NCBI GenBank assembly: GCA_009733715.1
Contig: WMKJ01000043.1
Coordinates: 38,331-102,330 of the forward strand
Direction of reading: 5' to 3'
Length of the DNA: 64,000 nucleotides
DNA from: Herpomyces periplanetae
Lineage: Eukaryota; Ascomycota; Laboulbeniomycetes; Herpomycetales; Herpomycetaceae
Shown here: positions 1 to 13,000 of the stretch, piece by piece
How positions within the stretch are numbered: position 1 is the stretch's first letter
How the letters are laid out: the number at the start of each line of letters is the position of its first letter
The notes under the pieces: model-generated
The model's database searches: none
Seen by the model: the letters and a program-made list of their open reading frames with translations, nothing else
What the model was told of the DNA's origin: nothing
Made by a program: the position numbers and the translations under genes

Positions 1-921
1 GATGTCATTGAGCGGGAACTTTTAAGTATTTTACGTGATTGGAATGGTGATGAGTGGAATGAGGTTAGCTGGGATAAAATTCGCAAATTTGAAACTGTGG
101 AATTGGTTAACCATCGTGATAAGATTGGGGAGAAGTTAACGAAGGGAAATTGTTTAAAGTGTGATAAATTTGTGAAGCATTTTATTGAAATGCGAGAGCG
201 ATGGTGGATTAAGGAAAATATTAACGAATTACGCTCTATGATGTCAGATGAGAATTTACAGCTATTACCCGATTATCAGGCGCGGATTGAAGTTTTGAAA
301 AAGTTGGGGTTTGTGGATAGGAATATGCGCATTACACTTAAGGGTAAAGTAGCGTGTGAAATCCACTCGGGTGATGAGTTGGTGATTACCGAATTTATTC
401 TTGAGAATGTGTTAGGTGAATATGAAGCAGAGGAAGTTGTCGCTTTATTATCATGTTTTGTATTTCATGAGAAATCAGAACGAACCCCTAACTTGAAGGG
501 CCGGTTGAAACGTGGACAAGAAAAGATTATTGAACTGTGTCATAGAGTTGATGCTGTTGAGCGAAGACATTTGGGGCATTATTGGGAAGATAATAAAGAA
601 GTAGAGGAGAATAATAATGGTATTAGTGAAAATACGGCAAATAAAACTGCTGATGATGCAGGACAAGGACGGGTTATGCTTTTTGGATTAGTAGAGGTAG
701 TTTATGAATGGGCACGTGGAACTTCATTTGAACAAATCATGAAGTTGACGGATGTAATGGAGGGAACAATTGTACGTGTGATAACTAGATTAGGAGAAAC
801 TTGCCGTGAAGTAAGTAATGCAGCACGAATTATTGGAGATCCGGAGCTATACGGAAAAATGCAAGAGTGTCAAGAGATGATTCACCGCGATGTATGTGCT
901 GTAGCATCACTATACGTATAA
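1..921 (+). CDS. ski2: Ski2-type DExH RNA helicase, C-terminal part (5' truncated by window edge)
   Basis: Frame 1 is open from base 1 to TAA at 919-921, so only the last ~306 residues of a larger gene are present. They match the C-terminal helical domain of Ski2, the helicase that feeds mRNA from the Ski complex to the cytoplasmic exosome for 3'-5' decay. Visible family landmarks are MSDENLQLLPDYQARIEVLK, GKVACEIHSGDELVITEFIL, a VVALLSCFVF segment, VVYEWARGTSFEQIM, and EGTIVRVITRLGETCRE followed by a C-terminal ASLYV. The nuclear paralogue Mtr4 ends similarly, but LLPDYQARIEVLKKLGFVD and the acidic insert after RLKRGQEKI fit Ski2 better. The helicase core lies off the left edge. No intron is seen in this portion. 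The next gene on the same strand starts about 540 bp downstream. Confidence 0.9.
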   Translation, partial: DVIERELLSILRDWNGDEWNEVSWDKIRKFETVELVNHRDKIGEKLTKGNCLKCDKFVKHFIEMRERWWIKENINELRSMMSDENLQLLPDYQARIEVLKKLGFVDRNMRITLKGKVACEIHSGDELVITEFILENVLGEYEAEEVVALLSCFVFHEKSERTPNLKGRLKRGQEKIIELCHRVDAVERRHLGHYWEDNKEVEENNNGISENTANKTADDAGQGRVMLFGLVEVVYEWARGTSFEQIMKLTDVMEGTIVRVITRLGETCREVSNAARIIGDPELYGKMQECQEMIHRDVCAVASLYV

Positions 922-1462
922 TTTGGAACAAAATGTCATATAAACAAACTTCACAATTATCCCAGCGATACTCAAATGTTATCTCTGAAGAGAAATAAAT
1001 ATAGCACGCAAGCAATAACTTTGGAGAGTTTTATTTTCCCAAATAGGATATACCTAAATAGGAAATTCTCGTAGGGCTGAAGGATGAGATGTATGACGTC
1101 AGTGACAATTGCTTTTTTTGTGAAATGTCCATGTGATCTAAGCGAGGCATTATATAAGCGACCACATAAGCAGAAGGTAGAATTTGTGTAAATTTTGTAA
1201 GGGAGTGAAGGAAACAAAGGAAAAAGGAAGATGAAGCATTTAGATTAAGTTGTTAATTCATATTTTCAAGATTGTGTGTTTGTCAAGTGGAGTTTGAAGA
1301 TTAAGAGGAATTTTTAACGGGAAATATTAGGACGGGGTAAAAGTGAGTACGCACACTCGGCGAGATTAGACATGCTGTGAGGTGCATACGGGATATCTAT
1401 ACAAATACACGGTGGGAATATACGGCGGTGTTGGACGAACAGGTCAAATTCAAGTAACAACG
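922..1462. promoter_or_regulatory. Ski2-importin intergenic region with CArG boxes and a TCAGCCCTACG element
   Basis: This gap holds the Ski2 3' end and the importin 5' region. Two MADS-type palindromes lie 5 bp apart: CCCAAATAGG at 1038-1047 and CCTAAATAGG at 1053-1062. Eight bases beyond the second, 1070-1080 is the reverse complement of TCAGCCCTACG, a motif found again at 29835, 45497 and 45545. A TGACGTCA palindrome (CRE-type) sits at 1095-1102 and a TATATAA at about 1151. No other gene was recognised here. Motif sequences are seen directly; regulatory use is inferred. Confidence 0.5.
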
Positions 1463-4400
1463 ATGGAGGGGCCGGCGATTAAAGAACGAGTTGTTGCTAC
1501 GTTGGATGCGAACGCTGATGTTCGTCGTCAAGCGGAGATTGACCTTAAATTTGTAGGTTACGCTGTGCAGTGTGCATTGATGTGATAAGTATGAGAGGCG
1601 CAGAGGCAGGTTTGCTAATCTATCCATACTGGCTGCGCGCGCGTGTGTGTGTGTGTGCGTGTGTCGAAAGGGGGTAACACCGGAATGAATTAGGCGGAGG
1701 AAAATCCGGCGTTTTTCGATGCGCTGCTATCGATACTTGGAACTGACGATAATGTGAGCATTCGCCTGGCCGCAGCAGTGTACTTGAAAAATCGAGTGTA
1801 CAAAGCATGGAGTCCGTTGGAAGAGGGTAGCGGTACACGAGCTATAGGTGAAAATCAAAAAAATATTCTACGGAATAGGTTGATTGCCGTTCTAGCGTCA
1901 CCCATGATCACCTCAACTATACGCGGACAGATTATACCCACGATAACTAAAATTTTATCCTACGATTTCCCCACAAAATGGCCCGAATTTCTCGAACATA
2001 GTATCGGACTATTAAACTCTAATCAAGCATGCGCTGTTCAAGCGGGTGCACTTTGCTTGCTGGCCGTGTGCAAAGTGTATCGATTTCGTGTAGCTGATAA
2101 TCGACAGGATTTCGAACAAGTTGTACGATTAGCCTTTCCTCATTTATTGCGTATAGCAAATCGGACACTCGAACAGTTGAGCGAGGAAGCGGCACTTATA
2201 CTGTTAACTATTATCAAAGCTTACAAGCATGCTATCTACTTTCAACTGCCGGTATACTTGCGGGAAGACGAGTCTATTGTCGGTTGGTGTACACTTTTTT
2301 TAAATGTTATATCACGCGATGCGCCATTATTTGCTATGAGTGAAGACTTGGAAGAACGAGGCTCCAACGCTTTTTGGAAAGCGAAAAAGTGGTCATACTG
2401 TAATCTAAATCGGTTGTTCTCCCGTTACGGTAACTCTAGTGTACACCGCCGCAACAGCGGAACAAAACATCTAGCTAGCTTTGCTAATACGTTTACGCGC
2501 AACTTTGCGCCAGAAATTCTTAAGGTTTACCTGCAACAAGTGGAAAAATGGGTAGCCAAACAAGCTTGGTTGAGTAAGCCATGCCTATACTTGACCATTT
2601 CGTTTATGGATGAGTGTATCAAACCAAAAGCAATGTGGGAACATTTACGGCCACACATGGAAACTTTGTTAACACATTTTTTGTTTCCAGTGGTATGTCA
2701 ATCAGATGAAGATATTGAATTATTCGAGACGGATCCTCAGGAGTATTTGCATCGTAAACTAAATTTTTACGATGATAGTTCAGCCCCTGATATGGCAGCT
2801 GCCAACTTTTTAACATCGTTAACTTGGAGTCGGCGTAAGCAAACGTTCACAGTATTGAACTTTATCAACACAGTTGTCAATCGTTACGAATCGACAAGCG
2901 AAGCGGAAAAGAACGGTCGGGAAAAAGAGGGCGCCTTGCGTATGATTGGAGCACTGGCGCAGGTTATATTGGGCAAGAATAGTCCAATTGCTGATCAAGT
3001 GGAATATTTTTTCGTAAGACATGTTATCCCAGAGTTTGCGAGCAAGCATGGATACTTGCGAGCTAGAGCTTGCGATACACTGGAGCAGTTTGAACGACTA
3101 GACTTCCGCGACACGAATAATTTATTGACAGTTTATAAATGTATTCTTGGGTGCATGCGTGATGAAGAACTCCCGGTACGCGTGAAGGCAGCACTGGCAC
3201 TACAGCCTTTGATTCGTCATGAAGTTATTCGTAGATCCATGCAAGAAAATATTGCAGAGATAATGCAAGAACTGCTTAAGTTGGCCAATGAGGTAGATTT
3301 GGATGCATTAGCCAATGTAATGGAAGATTTTGTGGACGTTTTTGCGACTGAGTTGACGCCATTTGCCGTAGCGTTGTGTGAACAGTTACGGGATACATAC
3401 CTCCGTATAGTGGGGGGAATGATTGAACGTAGTGGTGGAACGGATGGTGGGGGAAATGGTGGAGTTGACGATGAGTTTGGGGAATATTTTGACGATAAGA
3501 GTATCACGGCATTAAGTGTGTTACAAGCTATTGGGACACTAATATTATCTTTGGAAAGCTCTCCGGAGGTGCTGGTAGGTATGGAACGGGCATTGTTACC
3601 TGTATTCGAGGTAACCCTAGAGAATAAGTTATACGATTTGTACAACGAAGTTTTTGAAATTATTGACAGTTGTACATTTTCGGCCAAGCGGATATCGCCG
3701 ACTATGTGGCGAGCCTTTGAGTTATTACATGGAGCGTTTAACGGGGGTGGGGAGTTGTACTTGGAAGATATGCTGCCAGCGTTGGAGAACTACGTTAATT
3801 ATGGTAGAGAGGAATTAGTACAGAATAGAGGCTACCTGGAAGCCTTGGTGAGCATGATACGGATTATATTCAAGGATGATAAGATTAGCGGGGTTGACAG
3901 AGTATGCGGGTGCAAGTTAATGGAAGTTATTATTTATTCGTTACGTGGCCACGTTGACGAATACGTTGGAGAGTTTATTGAATTAGGTTTGGATAAATTG
4001 GGGGAAGGAGGAGGGGTTGTGGAAGCTGGGGAGCGAGTTAAAGTTAAATCATGGCGGATACATTTGATGGAAGTGGTGATTAATGGAATATATTACAATC
4101 CATTGCTGGGGTTAAGTGTGCTGGAACGAAAGGGATGGACAAACAAATTTTTTAGTGAATGGTTTTCTAGTATGCGAGGATTTACGCGCGTTCACGATAA
4201 AAAGTTGTGTATAGCAGCTATATCAGGTTTGTTAACGTTAAGTCCGGAGAGCGTACCGGTTAGTATTCAGCAAGGTTGGCCGCGCCTTTTGGAGGGTATA
4301 GTATGGTTGTTTGAAACATTACCAGAAGCGGAGCGCAGTAAGTAAATTTTTACATTTTCAAATTACTTATAACAATTTAAGCTGACATAGGGATAAAACT

Positions 4401-5046
4401 CTGCGCACCGGGGCGCGGAAAACTTTCGTACGCTTTACTAATATTTGTAGAACGAGAAGAAGCTAAAAAAGAAGAAGCATTGGAATTTCAAGGTGAATTT
4501 GGTGGGGATGATGATGACAGTCGAGAAGAATGGGCAGTAGATAAGGGAGATTGGGAAAATGATTGGTCGGAAGGTGAAGATGGACTAAAAACGGAATCCG
4601 ATGAATATTTGGAAGAATTAACAGCAGCAGCGGAAGAAGAAGGTACAAAATTTGCCGATAGAGTTGAAAAAAGTGGTATAGACGGAGGAAGTGGATTAGA
4701 TGACGAAGATGATGATGATTTGGAAGAAGAGGGCATGATTGAATCAGGCATGGAAAAAGTGGACGTATACCAAGTATTTGTTAACTCATTACTGGGTAAG
4801 TAAAGATGTATAAAAGTTTAATTATGAGTGCATACGTACGTATAAAGCTAACTATTATGGGTGGGGGAAAAAAACAAAAAATACATTTTAATAGTAATGC
4901 AGTCACAGCATACTGAGTTGTACGAAAACCTTACAAAAAGTTTAAGCGGAGCACATCTTCAAGCCATTCAAATGATAATTGATAAAGCCAACAATCTGGT
5001 AACAACAGTAACAGGAGGAAACAGCAATGAAGGAAAGAGCGGATAA
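1463..5046 (+). CDS. Importin-7/8 type karyopherin-beta (Sxm1/Nmd5 family)
   Basis: A nuclear import receptor of the importin-beta superfamily, expected to bind Ran-GTP and carry cargo such as ribosomal and RNA-processing proteins. Exons: 1463-1552, 1694-4337, 4451-4795, 4895-5046; phases agree and give 1076 residues. Exon 1 encodes MEGPAIKERVVATLDANADV, joined to AEENPAFFDALLSIL and RLAAAVYLKNRVYKAW, the normal N-terminal HEAT repeats with the importin-beta N-terminal domain. Family segments follow: DPQEYLHRKLNFYDD, KEGALRMIGALAQVIL, GYLRARACDTLEQFE, then an acidic stretch around the third exon (DDDDSREEW, DDEDDDDLEEE) and a short C-terminal helix (HTELYENLTKSL). Introns are 141, 113 and 99 bp; intron 1 carries a GT-rich tract and intron 2 a TACTAAT branch site. 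Sxm1 and Nmd5 are paralogues in budding yeast, so I give no symbol. The stop lies only 21 bp from the convergent sidA stop. Confidence 0.9.
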
Positions 5047-5067
5047 GAACCGTTGAAGAGTTGGGAA

Positions 5068-6603
5068 TTAATTCTCCGATGCAGGGGAAGACGGCAGGAT
5101 TTTAGGCAGGAGCTGAGCAGCACGAATGGAAAGAACGGATAAAAGCGAATCAGAAAGTCCGTGCGTAGATTCACAAGCGCCTTGCAGGTAAATGCCCGTA
5201 TGGGGAGAGAGGATATTAGGCTTAAAGTTTAGGGAATAATCGTGGTTGACAGAAGGGGAGGGAAAAGATTGGTTAGTTGTCATTGATTGTTGAAAATATG
5301 GTGAACAATTTTGTAAGATGGAATGATGGGTAGGTGTGGTATAGCCAGTAGCAAGGACCAAATAATCAACTTCAAGGTGTTGGGGCAGAGATGTCGAATC
5401 AATTCGTCTATTTAGCATAGTGGCGTGAAATGTGCTATTTCTTGCTAGATCCAATGTCAGTGGATGATTAGGTGTGACTTGGTTTACTTGCATAACATTA
5501 GTGGACAAGTAAATTGTGAGGCGTGGTGATGCTGTTAAGTCGAGGGATTGATTATAAAGAGTAGAGTAAAGTTGTTCGAGCAAATCAGGTTGTATACACG
5601 AGTAATTTGTATACCGATGTTTCTCTAGAATATTTTGACGTTCTTGAGGTGTAGTAGCGTAGAATTTTTGAACAAAATCCCCTCGAAATATTTGATTCAC
5701 AAAAGGTGAAGAATCTGCAGCATGTAGAAAAGCTGCACGACTAATCAGAATGATAAAATGTTTGGGAAAAGTTTGTAAGGCATGAAGTACAATTTCCGCT
5801 GCTGATTGACCTGCTCCAACAATGGCTATTTTAAGGGAGTCATTTGTTTCCTGAGCTTTGATATGTGGTACTAAGTGGGTAGAATATTCGGATGAATGAA
5901 CAATTCGTGAATTTGTAGTCTTTAGAGTAAACGGTTGATACATTAGAGGAATATTAGGATGTTGTCCAGTAGCTAAAACCACATTTTTTGCGAATAAATT
6001 CCATTGTTCATTAGTATTAATATCGTTAAAATTCATGTGAAAGTGCATGATTTTCTCGGGTTCACTCGATGTTACCACGGGCGAAACAGTTTTGAGATGT
6101 TTTCCCCGTACGACTAATGAATCAAAATGTTTTGCACACCATGCAAAGTAATCGTTGAATTGGCAGCGTGGAGCGTTGAACGTATTTAAGTCTATAAAAT
6201 CCTCTAGTTTATCCGTTTCTTTTAGATAATTTATAAAGGTGAATTTACTACGTGGATTTCGTTGAGTAGCTAAATCTTTGAGAAAGGATATTTGCATTTT
6301 TGCTCCGGGTAAAAGCATACCTGTATGCCACCCAAATGTTAACCGTTGATCAACAAATAGTGTCCGGGAGCGTTTGAGTTGTTCATCCATTGATTTGCCA
6401 TTATTTTTAATCTCAATATCATCCCACAAGGCAATGGCCAGAGCGAGACCTGCCGGTCCGAATCCAATACAGACAAAATCGTATATAAATGGAGATGTTT
6501 CGTTTCGGCGCATAATGAATGTAGTTGTAGAAGAGCTTGTATTATTCTGCTGTGTTGTTCCCAAAGTTTCGTCTTGCAAGAGAATCAACAAATTCAAATC
6601 CAT
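5068..6603 (-). CDS. sidA: L-ornithine N5-monooxygenase, siderophore biosynthesis
   Basis: A 511-residue flavin-dependent N-hydroxylating monooxygenase that converts L-ornithine to N5-hydroxyornithine with NADPH and O2, the first committed step of hydroxamate siderophore synthesis. Seen in sequence: FAD-binding GFGPAGLA at residues 47-54, the conserved stretch around MQISFLKDLATQRNP at ~103-117, NADPH-binding GAGQSAAE at 263-270, and a LATGY motif near residue 419. The length is typical. The first ATG is at 6603; a later in-frame Met (MRRNETSPF, residue 31) closer to the FAD fold is an alternative start. No intron. It is transcribed divergently from the giant NRPS at 7033, the same arrangement as sib2/sib1 in fission yeast, which strongly supports a ferrichrome-type pathway. 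Iron-dependent repression is likely from family knowledge. Confidence 0.95.
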   Translation of the reverse strand: MDLNLLILLQDETLGTTQQNNTSSSTTTFIMRRNETSPFIYDFVCIGFGPAGLALAIALWDDIEIKNNGKSMDEQLKRSRTLFVDQRLTFGWHTGMLLPGAKMQISFLKDLATQRNPRSKFTFINYLKETDKLEDFIDLNTFNAPRCQFNDYFAWCAKHFDSLVVRGKHLKTVSPVVTSSEPEKIMHFHMNFNDINTNEQWNLFAKNVVLATGQHPNIPLMYQPFTLKTTNSRIVHSSEYSTHLVPHIKAQETNDSLKIAIVGAGQSAAEIVLHALQTFPKHFIILISRAAFLHAADSSPFVNQIFRGDFVQKFYATTPQERQNILEKHRYTNYSCIQPDLLEQLYSTLYNQSLDLTASPRLTIYLSTNVMQVNQVTPNHPLTLDLARNSTFHATMLNRRIDSTSLPQHLEVDYLVLATGYTTPTHHSILQNCSPYFQQSMTTNQSFPSPSVNHDYSLNFKPNILSPHTGIYLQGACESTHGLSDSLLSVLSIRAAQLLPKILPSSPASEN

Positions 6604-7032
6604 CAGTTAGCCTTGGATACGCTGCCTGTCAACTTTCTCGGCCGATCGGAAAGTTTTTCCCCTTCAGTCCTATCCTGCATACTTATCTCTCAGAAACTTC
6701 TGTGTCCTGCTAATACTTACTCGTTCACAAAGTTCCCCGGTCCATGTAAACCTTAACCCAATTATTAAATATAGTATTTAGGCCGCTAAATTACATTAAA
6801 ACGCCTTAGTTGACTAATTGATTTATCTTTAATTCGTCATTTATATGATGGAAACCAGTACATGAAATGGTTTGTATTATATCCAGCATGATTGGTTATT
6901 GAAAAAAAGAAAGTTTTCTTGCATAATAACACTTTGAAATTGAGAAAACTTATATAGCAGACTGAATATTCATCTTTACTCCTCTGACATTCAATATTTG
7001 CAGAAACCTACCATCATTGATATTTCATTGTC
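6604..7032. promoter_or_regulatory. Divergent siderophore promoter between sidA and the NRPS
   Basis: The 429 bp region holds two AGATAA motifs on the minus strand (6683-6688 and 6833-6838), matching the (A/T)GATAA core bound by iron-sensing GATA repressors of the Fep1/SreA/Urbs1 family. An inverted repeat with arms AACTTTC (6631-6637) and GAAAGTT (6649-6655) encloses CCGATCGG and lies 28 bp upstream of the sidA ATG. A TATATA at 6951 is 82 bp upstream of the NRPS ATG. Motifs are seen directly; their use in iron control is inferred from how known ferrichrome genes are regulated. Confidence 0.5.
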
Positions 7033-10000
7033 ATGTCTCAGCTTACTCCATTTCCAAATCTTTGCCTTTTAGAATCTCCCCTTCCATATACCGAGCACAT
7101 ATCTCTTCAATTACCAACTAAATTATGTCAATCAATCCAGCTACCTCGTATATGTAGAGCTTGGTGTGCTCTAATATCGGCCTATACGGAATTATCTATT
7201 TGTGATTCGAACAGTGCCCGGTTTCTCGTTAACGATACTATTTTTCCGTTAATGAATACTTTAACACCTTTGACAAATTTATTAAACTCAACTGCTGTCT
7301 TCACAATTAATATTCCCAAGTGTATAGAGCAACAGATTCATCGTATTGCTCTTTACCTTGTGATTCCATTGTATCCTGATTCTCCCATTCTATACGCGTT
7401 ACCCTCTCGAATTCCTCCACAACATTTGGCTCAAATTGCCCTTCAATTCACTTCATTAATTGAGCCTGCTAAACCTGCTTTATCCGTCTTGAATCCTTTT
7501 CCAACTCTTTTTCCCTCACCTCCAAATTACCTTTTTGATATCATCACTGATTCTGATTTTCCTGCTATTCACTTTTTTCCTAACCCATTTTCAATCCAAG
7601 CTGAATGTATTACTCTAACCTATTCTGACTTAAATTTGCTAGCAAATCGTTTGGCCAATCAACTTTATTCCTTGCAACCTTCGAATAAAATAATTCCTGT
7701 CATCATTTCACGATCCATTGAACTTTACATATCAATTATAGCAATCTGCAAGGCTGGACTAGCATACTGTCCTTTATCACCCGATGATCCACCTGCTTAT
7801 TTATTAGCCTTGTTAAAATTTATTAAACCTTCTCATATTATAGTTGATCATGATAACTCAACTCATTCATTCTTAGTCGACTATACTCTAATTGAAACCA
7901 ATTATCGGCAACTCTCCCAACAAATTCATCTTCCCAGTACACCTCCTCCCCCACCCCAGGAGCAACCAGAAAAATTAACGGCGTACCTTCTATTCACATC
8001 AGGAACTACAAGTGCGCCTAAAGCAGTTTCCGTATCGCATTTTGCTATCCTTCAATGTCTTCAGGCGCATTCGACACTCTTGCCTTCGTACTCCCGTATG
8101 TTACAAGTAGCACCTGCTACGTTCGATGTAGCCATGTTTGAAATTTTTCATACCTTTTTGCGAGGGGCTACGGTTGTCGGGGTTCCAAGTGAAATGGTAT
8201 ATATCAACCTGCCAGAATTAGTTAATAAATTGTCAATTGATGCATTGGAACTTACGCCGACCGCAATAACATCATTTTTACCAGTTCGCTCCCTAGTACC
8301 AAATTTGAAGTTACTTTTAACAATTGGGGAGCCAATTACTCCTGCAATTGTTCGTGAATTTGCTCATTCAACATCTCAAAGTGGTATTTTGTTTGCTTTC
8401 TACGGTCCGACTGAGGCTACCGTTCATGCACTTCTCGTGAAGAAATTCACTACTGATATGCAGGCCAATATTATTGGTGATGTGCTACCAACAGTCACCG
8501 CAATGGTGGTGCGCCAAAGTCCTTCAAATAATAATTCGAATTCGCTAAACTGTGTACCAGTGGGACAAATTGGAGAGTTAGCATTGGCTGGGCCACATTT
8601 AGCCTTGGAATATTATGGAAATCCTCAAAATACTGCACAATCCTTTCGTCAAATTGGTAGAGATGAATTGCGTGTTTACTTGACACAGGATATAGTACGA
8701 CTGTTGCCAGATGGACAAATTCAGTACTTGACACGACTTACAAATGATCGTGTTAAACGAAACGGTCAATTAGTTTATCTTTCCGATGTTGATACAGCCG
8801 TGCTTAGCTATCCCGGCCATGTTATATCGTTAGCTGTATCAGTCTATGAACCACCGGTATTGTTGACATTTTGTACAGCAAAACCTTCATGTCAACCAAG
8901 TAAGACGCAGGTACTCGAGTATATGCGGAATCACTTTTCCCCCGTCATGGTTCCATCTGATATTTTCTTTGTTGATTCGTTTCCACATCTACCCAATGGA
9001 AAAATTGATCGACAGGTTATCGTTAAAATTTATCGTACAACAGCTCTATCCGCCGCTGCAGCAGCACAAAATATGGCTTTTAACCCTAAACTGCGTAGCG
9101 TATTTCCTAAAACCCTGCCTTCTATAATTGACTCGTTAACCGCCATTATGATCGCTGCTCAAGCACAAAAACTAGGATACGCAATAACGGTACGGGATAT
9201 TCTCATACATCCACAGGTAGACGACGTTATGAAGTTGCTTGCAAATGCCAGTATTAATGATTTCAGCCCCAATGCTCAAGTTAATTTACATCAACATGAA
9301 TTAACACTTCACCAAAATGGCTTGCCGCAATGGCTAGACTTACCACCCGCATCGGATTACAAGGTACTTCCATGCACTAAAACACAAATGGCCATGTTAT
9401 TCGAACTAGATCTAAACCCCTCAGCATACTGTAGTTCAATTCACTTGAAACTACCATCTACTTTATCCGTTGATCAAGTCCGTACGTCTATCCTAAGATT
9501 AGTACGCGTTCATCCGTTGCTGCGATCAGGTGTCATAAAAAATGTAATGGGACACGCATATGCATTAATAGTTTATAAAGATGTGTCCCAAGATATATTT
9601 CAACTCGTTGACCATATTGATAAAACATACCAAATAGGTATAAATCAACTTCATCGGCCAAATTTCACAAGTCAACTATGCCATTGTGAACTCCTCCTTC
9701 GACTTCCACACTGGTTGTGTGACGGATGGTCACAAATGTTATTATTAAAAGATCTAGTACTATTGCTCGAGGGAACTGATGTAGCAAGAATTAATCGCCC
9801 TCCATTTGAGCGGTTACTTGAGTACTACGAGTCCCATCATTTTGAGCAACTTAAATTGGCCTCCACGAAATTTTGGCGTAGTTATCTAGCCCAAACTGTA
9901 GTACATGAGGCCTTTCCAAATATGACGGGAAAAACTTTAGGTTTAGTAGGCCAGCGGATAGAACGATGGAGAAAACTTAGCTTAACGCATTCACAAGTAC

Positions 10001-13000
10001 GTGAAGCATGTGAAGCTTGGGCTATCTCACCTCATATTTTGTTTCATGGAGCACTTGCACTAATGATACAATTGTACACCGGTGAGCCTGCATGCATAGC
10101 TAGTGTTTTGACGGGTAGAAATATCCCGGTTCGAGATATTGCCGAATTAATAGCTCCATGTATTGCAGTGGTTCCTGTGCGAACGAATATGATTGAATTG
10201 GAAGGGGAAGGATTTATGAAGACTTTGCGTGAATTGCAGGAAAATTTTTCCGGGATTCGCGAACATACTGCTCTAACATGGTCTGAGATTCACCGACTCG
10301 TAGAGCGTTCAACGCTACAGTCACTAGCTGATACCTTGTTTGTATGGCAGGAATTACCTTTGACGGACTTAGGAGATTTGACTATACTATCAACGCATGA
10401 TGAAACGGAATTTCCCCTTGTAGTTGAGATCAAAGTAGGCACTGCAAGTGAGCCACTACAAGTGTCTATTTCATACGTTGGCACGGCATTCTCAGAGGAG
10501 CAACTGGATATTCTAGCTGAACAAATTGATCAATTGGTGCAAACTTTCATAAATAATCCTTTATTTAGCGTTGCGGAACTATTTTATGAATTTCCGCGAC
10601 ATCTAATTTCCATAGTTGATGTGAAGCAAAGATGTCGGCCTCAGGAATTATCTATTGTTGAGGGTATTGAAAGATGGACAAAGCTTGATCCTCACAGACT
10701 TGCTATACACTTTTCTTACGAGCTTGATACAGAGAACGATGTTAAACTAACATACGGACAAATTGGACAGATGAGCAATTTTCTTGTAGAGCAATTAATG
10801 ACTTTAAGAAACGGTAATAAAAGTGAATATCCCCATTCTGTACTGCTATACATGTGCAAAGCACCTGAATTGTACATTGCAATTTTGGCAGTTTTAAAAG
10901 CGGGATTTGCTTATGTGCCAATTCGCCCTACAGGGACACCATTGTGTATGGTACGACAGATTATTGAAGATTCTAAACCATGGGCCTGTCTTCACAATGT
11001 TAATTTACCTGATGAATTAACATTCCAAGACTTGCCATGTTTGGACGTGCGTGAAAATATAATGGGAAAATCCGAAGGAGATTTGGAGTGGAATAAAAGG
11101 CAATTTGCGTATATAATATATACATCAGGTACAACAGGACGTGCCAAAGGTATTGCAATTAGCCATGAAAACTTAACGTCGCATATTAATAGCGTAATGT
11201 CAGAGTATCCAGACTTTGGGGATGAGTCTCGTGTGCTGCAAGGGTGTGCGCAGAATTTCGATATTGGTTCATTTGAAATTCTGTTTGCCTTGTATACAGG
11301 AAAAGTGTTGTGCAGTGTGCCATTGAGGGTCCAATTGACGGATATTTCACGAGTGATTGAATATTTCGGTATTACATATTTATTTCTAACACCTAGTGTT
11401 AGCGAACTAATTCATTTAGGCCGAGTTCCAAGTGTGAAACTTCTTGTTAGTGCGGGAGAACAGATGAGTAGTCAGGTTCAAAGACGATGGGGCGGAAAAA
11501 AACTGGTTAATGCATACGGACCTTCGGAGACGACGAATATTTGCATATTGAAAGCTCCATTTGATTGCGATGATTCAGTTTACTGTATAGGCCGGCCATT
11601 GATTAATACAGGCGTGGTGATTTGCCGGCCAGGCTCACAAGTTATTTTGCCACGAGGAAGTATCGGAGAGCTATGCTTATTCGGATGGCAAGTTTCATCG
11701 GGATATATTAATGCTGCTGAGAGAACCACGGAGCAATTTATACGCTGGCCTCAACTATGGAAAGATTTGGTTTTCCGAACAAGGGATTTAGGGCGACTTT
11801 TGTGGGATGAGCGATTAACGTGTGAAGGTAGACTTGACGACCAGGTTAAGATAAATGGGCTGCGAATTGACTTAACGGGAATAAGTACACTAGCGGGGGA
11901 AGTTGATGAGGTTGTTAGTGCGGTGGCGTGTAGATTTGGAAAGGAGATTTGCCTGTTTTGGTGTGGGGAGCCGAATATGAGTGAACCAATAACAGTGATT
12001 GCTAAACCAGATGTACGAGAAACATCTAAACGTATTCAAGAGTATTTAATGGATAGATTACCCGAGTATATGATGCCAAATCTGATACTGCCAGTATCGG
12101 GTATACCATTAACATCGAGTGGTAAAATTGACACTGAGACACTGCACAAGTTGCTTGAAGGTTATGAGGTTATAACTGATGATGAAGATGAGAAATGTGG
12201 AGATGAGTTGACAAGGTTTGAGGATATGATTAAACGGAGTGTGCGTAAATTTTTACCGGATTGCTCAAGTGATGAGGAGTTGCGAAGGGACATCTCACTG
12301 TTGCGATATGGAATTGATTCTATTAAAGCTATTGAATTATCGCATGATTTATCCCGGTACGGTCTAGTATTATCGACAGGAGAAATAATCAGTCGGCCCA
12401 CCATTCGACATTTAGCAAGAATTTTAAGCCAAAAAAGCACCTCAAGTTTTAATGACGATGAAGATATTCAATTGCTTCCATTTGATGAAATAGACAAAGC
12501 AATTCGACATGAAATTCCCGGGGTACGGAATTATTGGCCATGTACATATCTTCAAGAATCAATGGTATTGGACAAACATCTTGATCCAGAACGAGAATTT
12601 GTTCATACAATCGTTGTACGGGTGGCCGAAAATATAGACGTGGTTAGTTTAATTGAACGAATTCGCAACATACTAGCAAGTCAAAGCATTTTTCATACTA
12701 TATTTGTGACAACAGATTCTCCGGTTTATCCACTCATTCAGGGTACAATTGAAACACCATTTACAAATGATGAATTTATGGAGAATTTTGAATCTGATGA
12801 AATGAATTTTGAAAAACTTGAAAAAGATATGGAATTTCGGATACGAACTAAAAGGCTATCGTATAAACGACCATTTATTATTGAATGGAATAATATAACC
12901 AAGAGAATAATGTTATCCTTTCATCATGCTTTGATTGACGGATACTCGGTGAAATTAATATTTGAATTGATAGCTGGAAATTCCAAAATATTATCATTGC

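Noticed and set aside
3217-3687. 156-codon minus-strand frame
   Set aside because: It is antisense to the conserved HEAT repeats of the importin exon and shows Ser-rich shadow composition.
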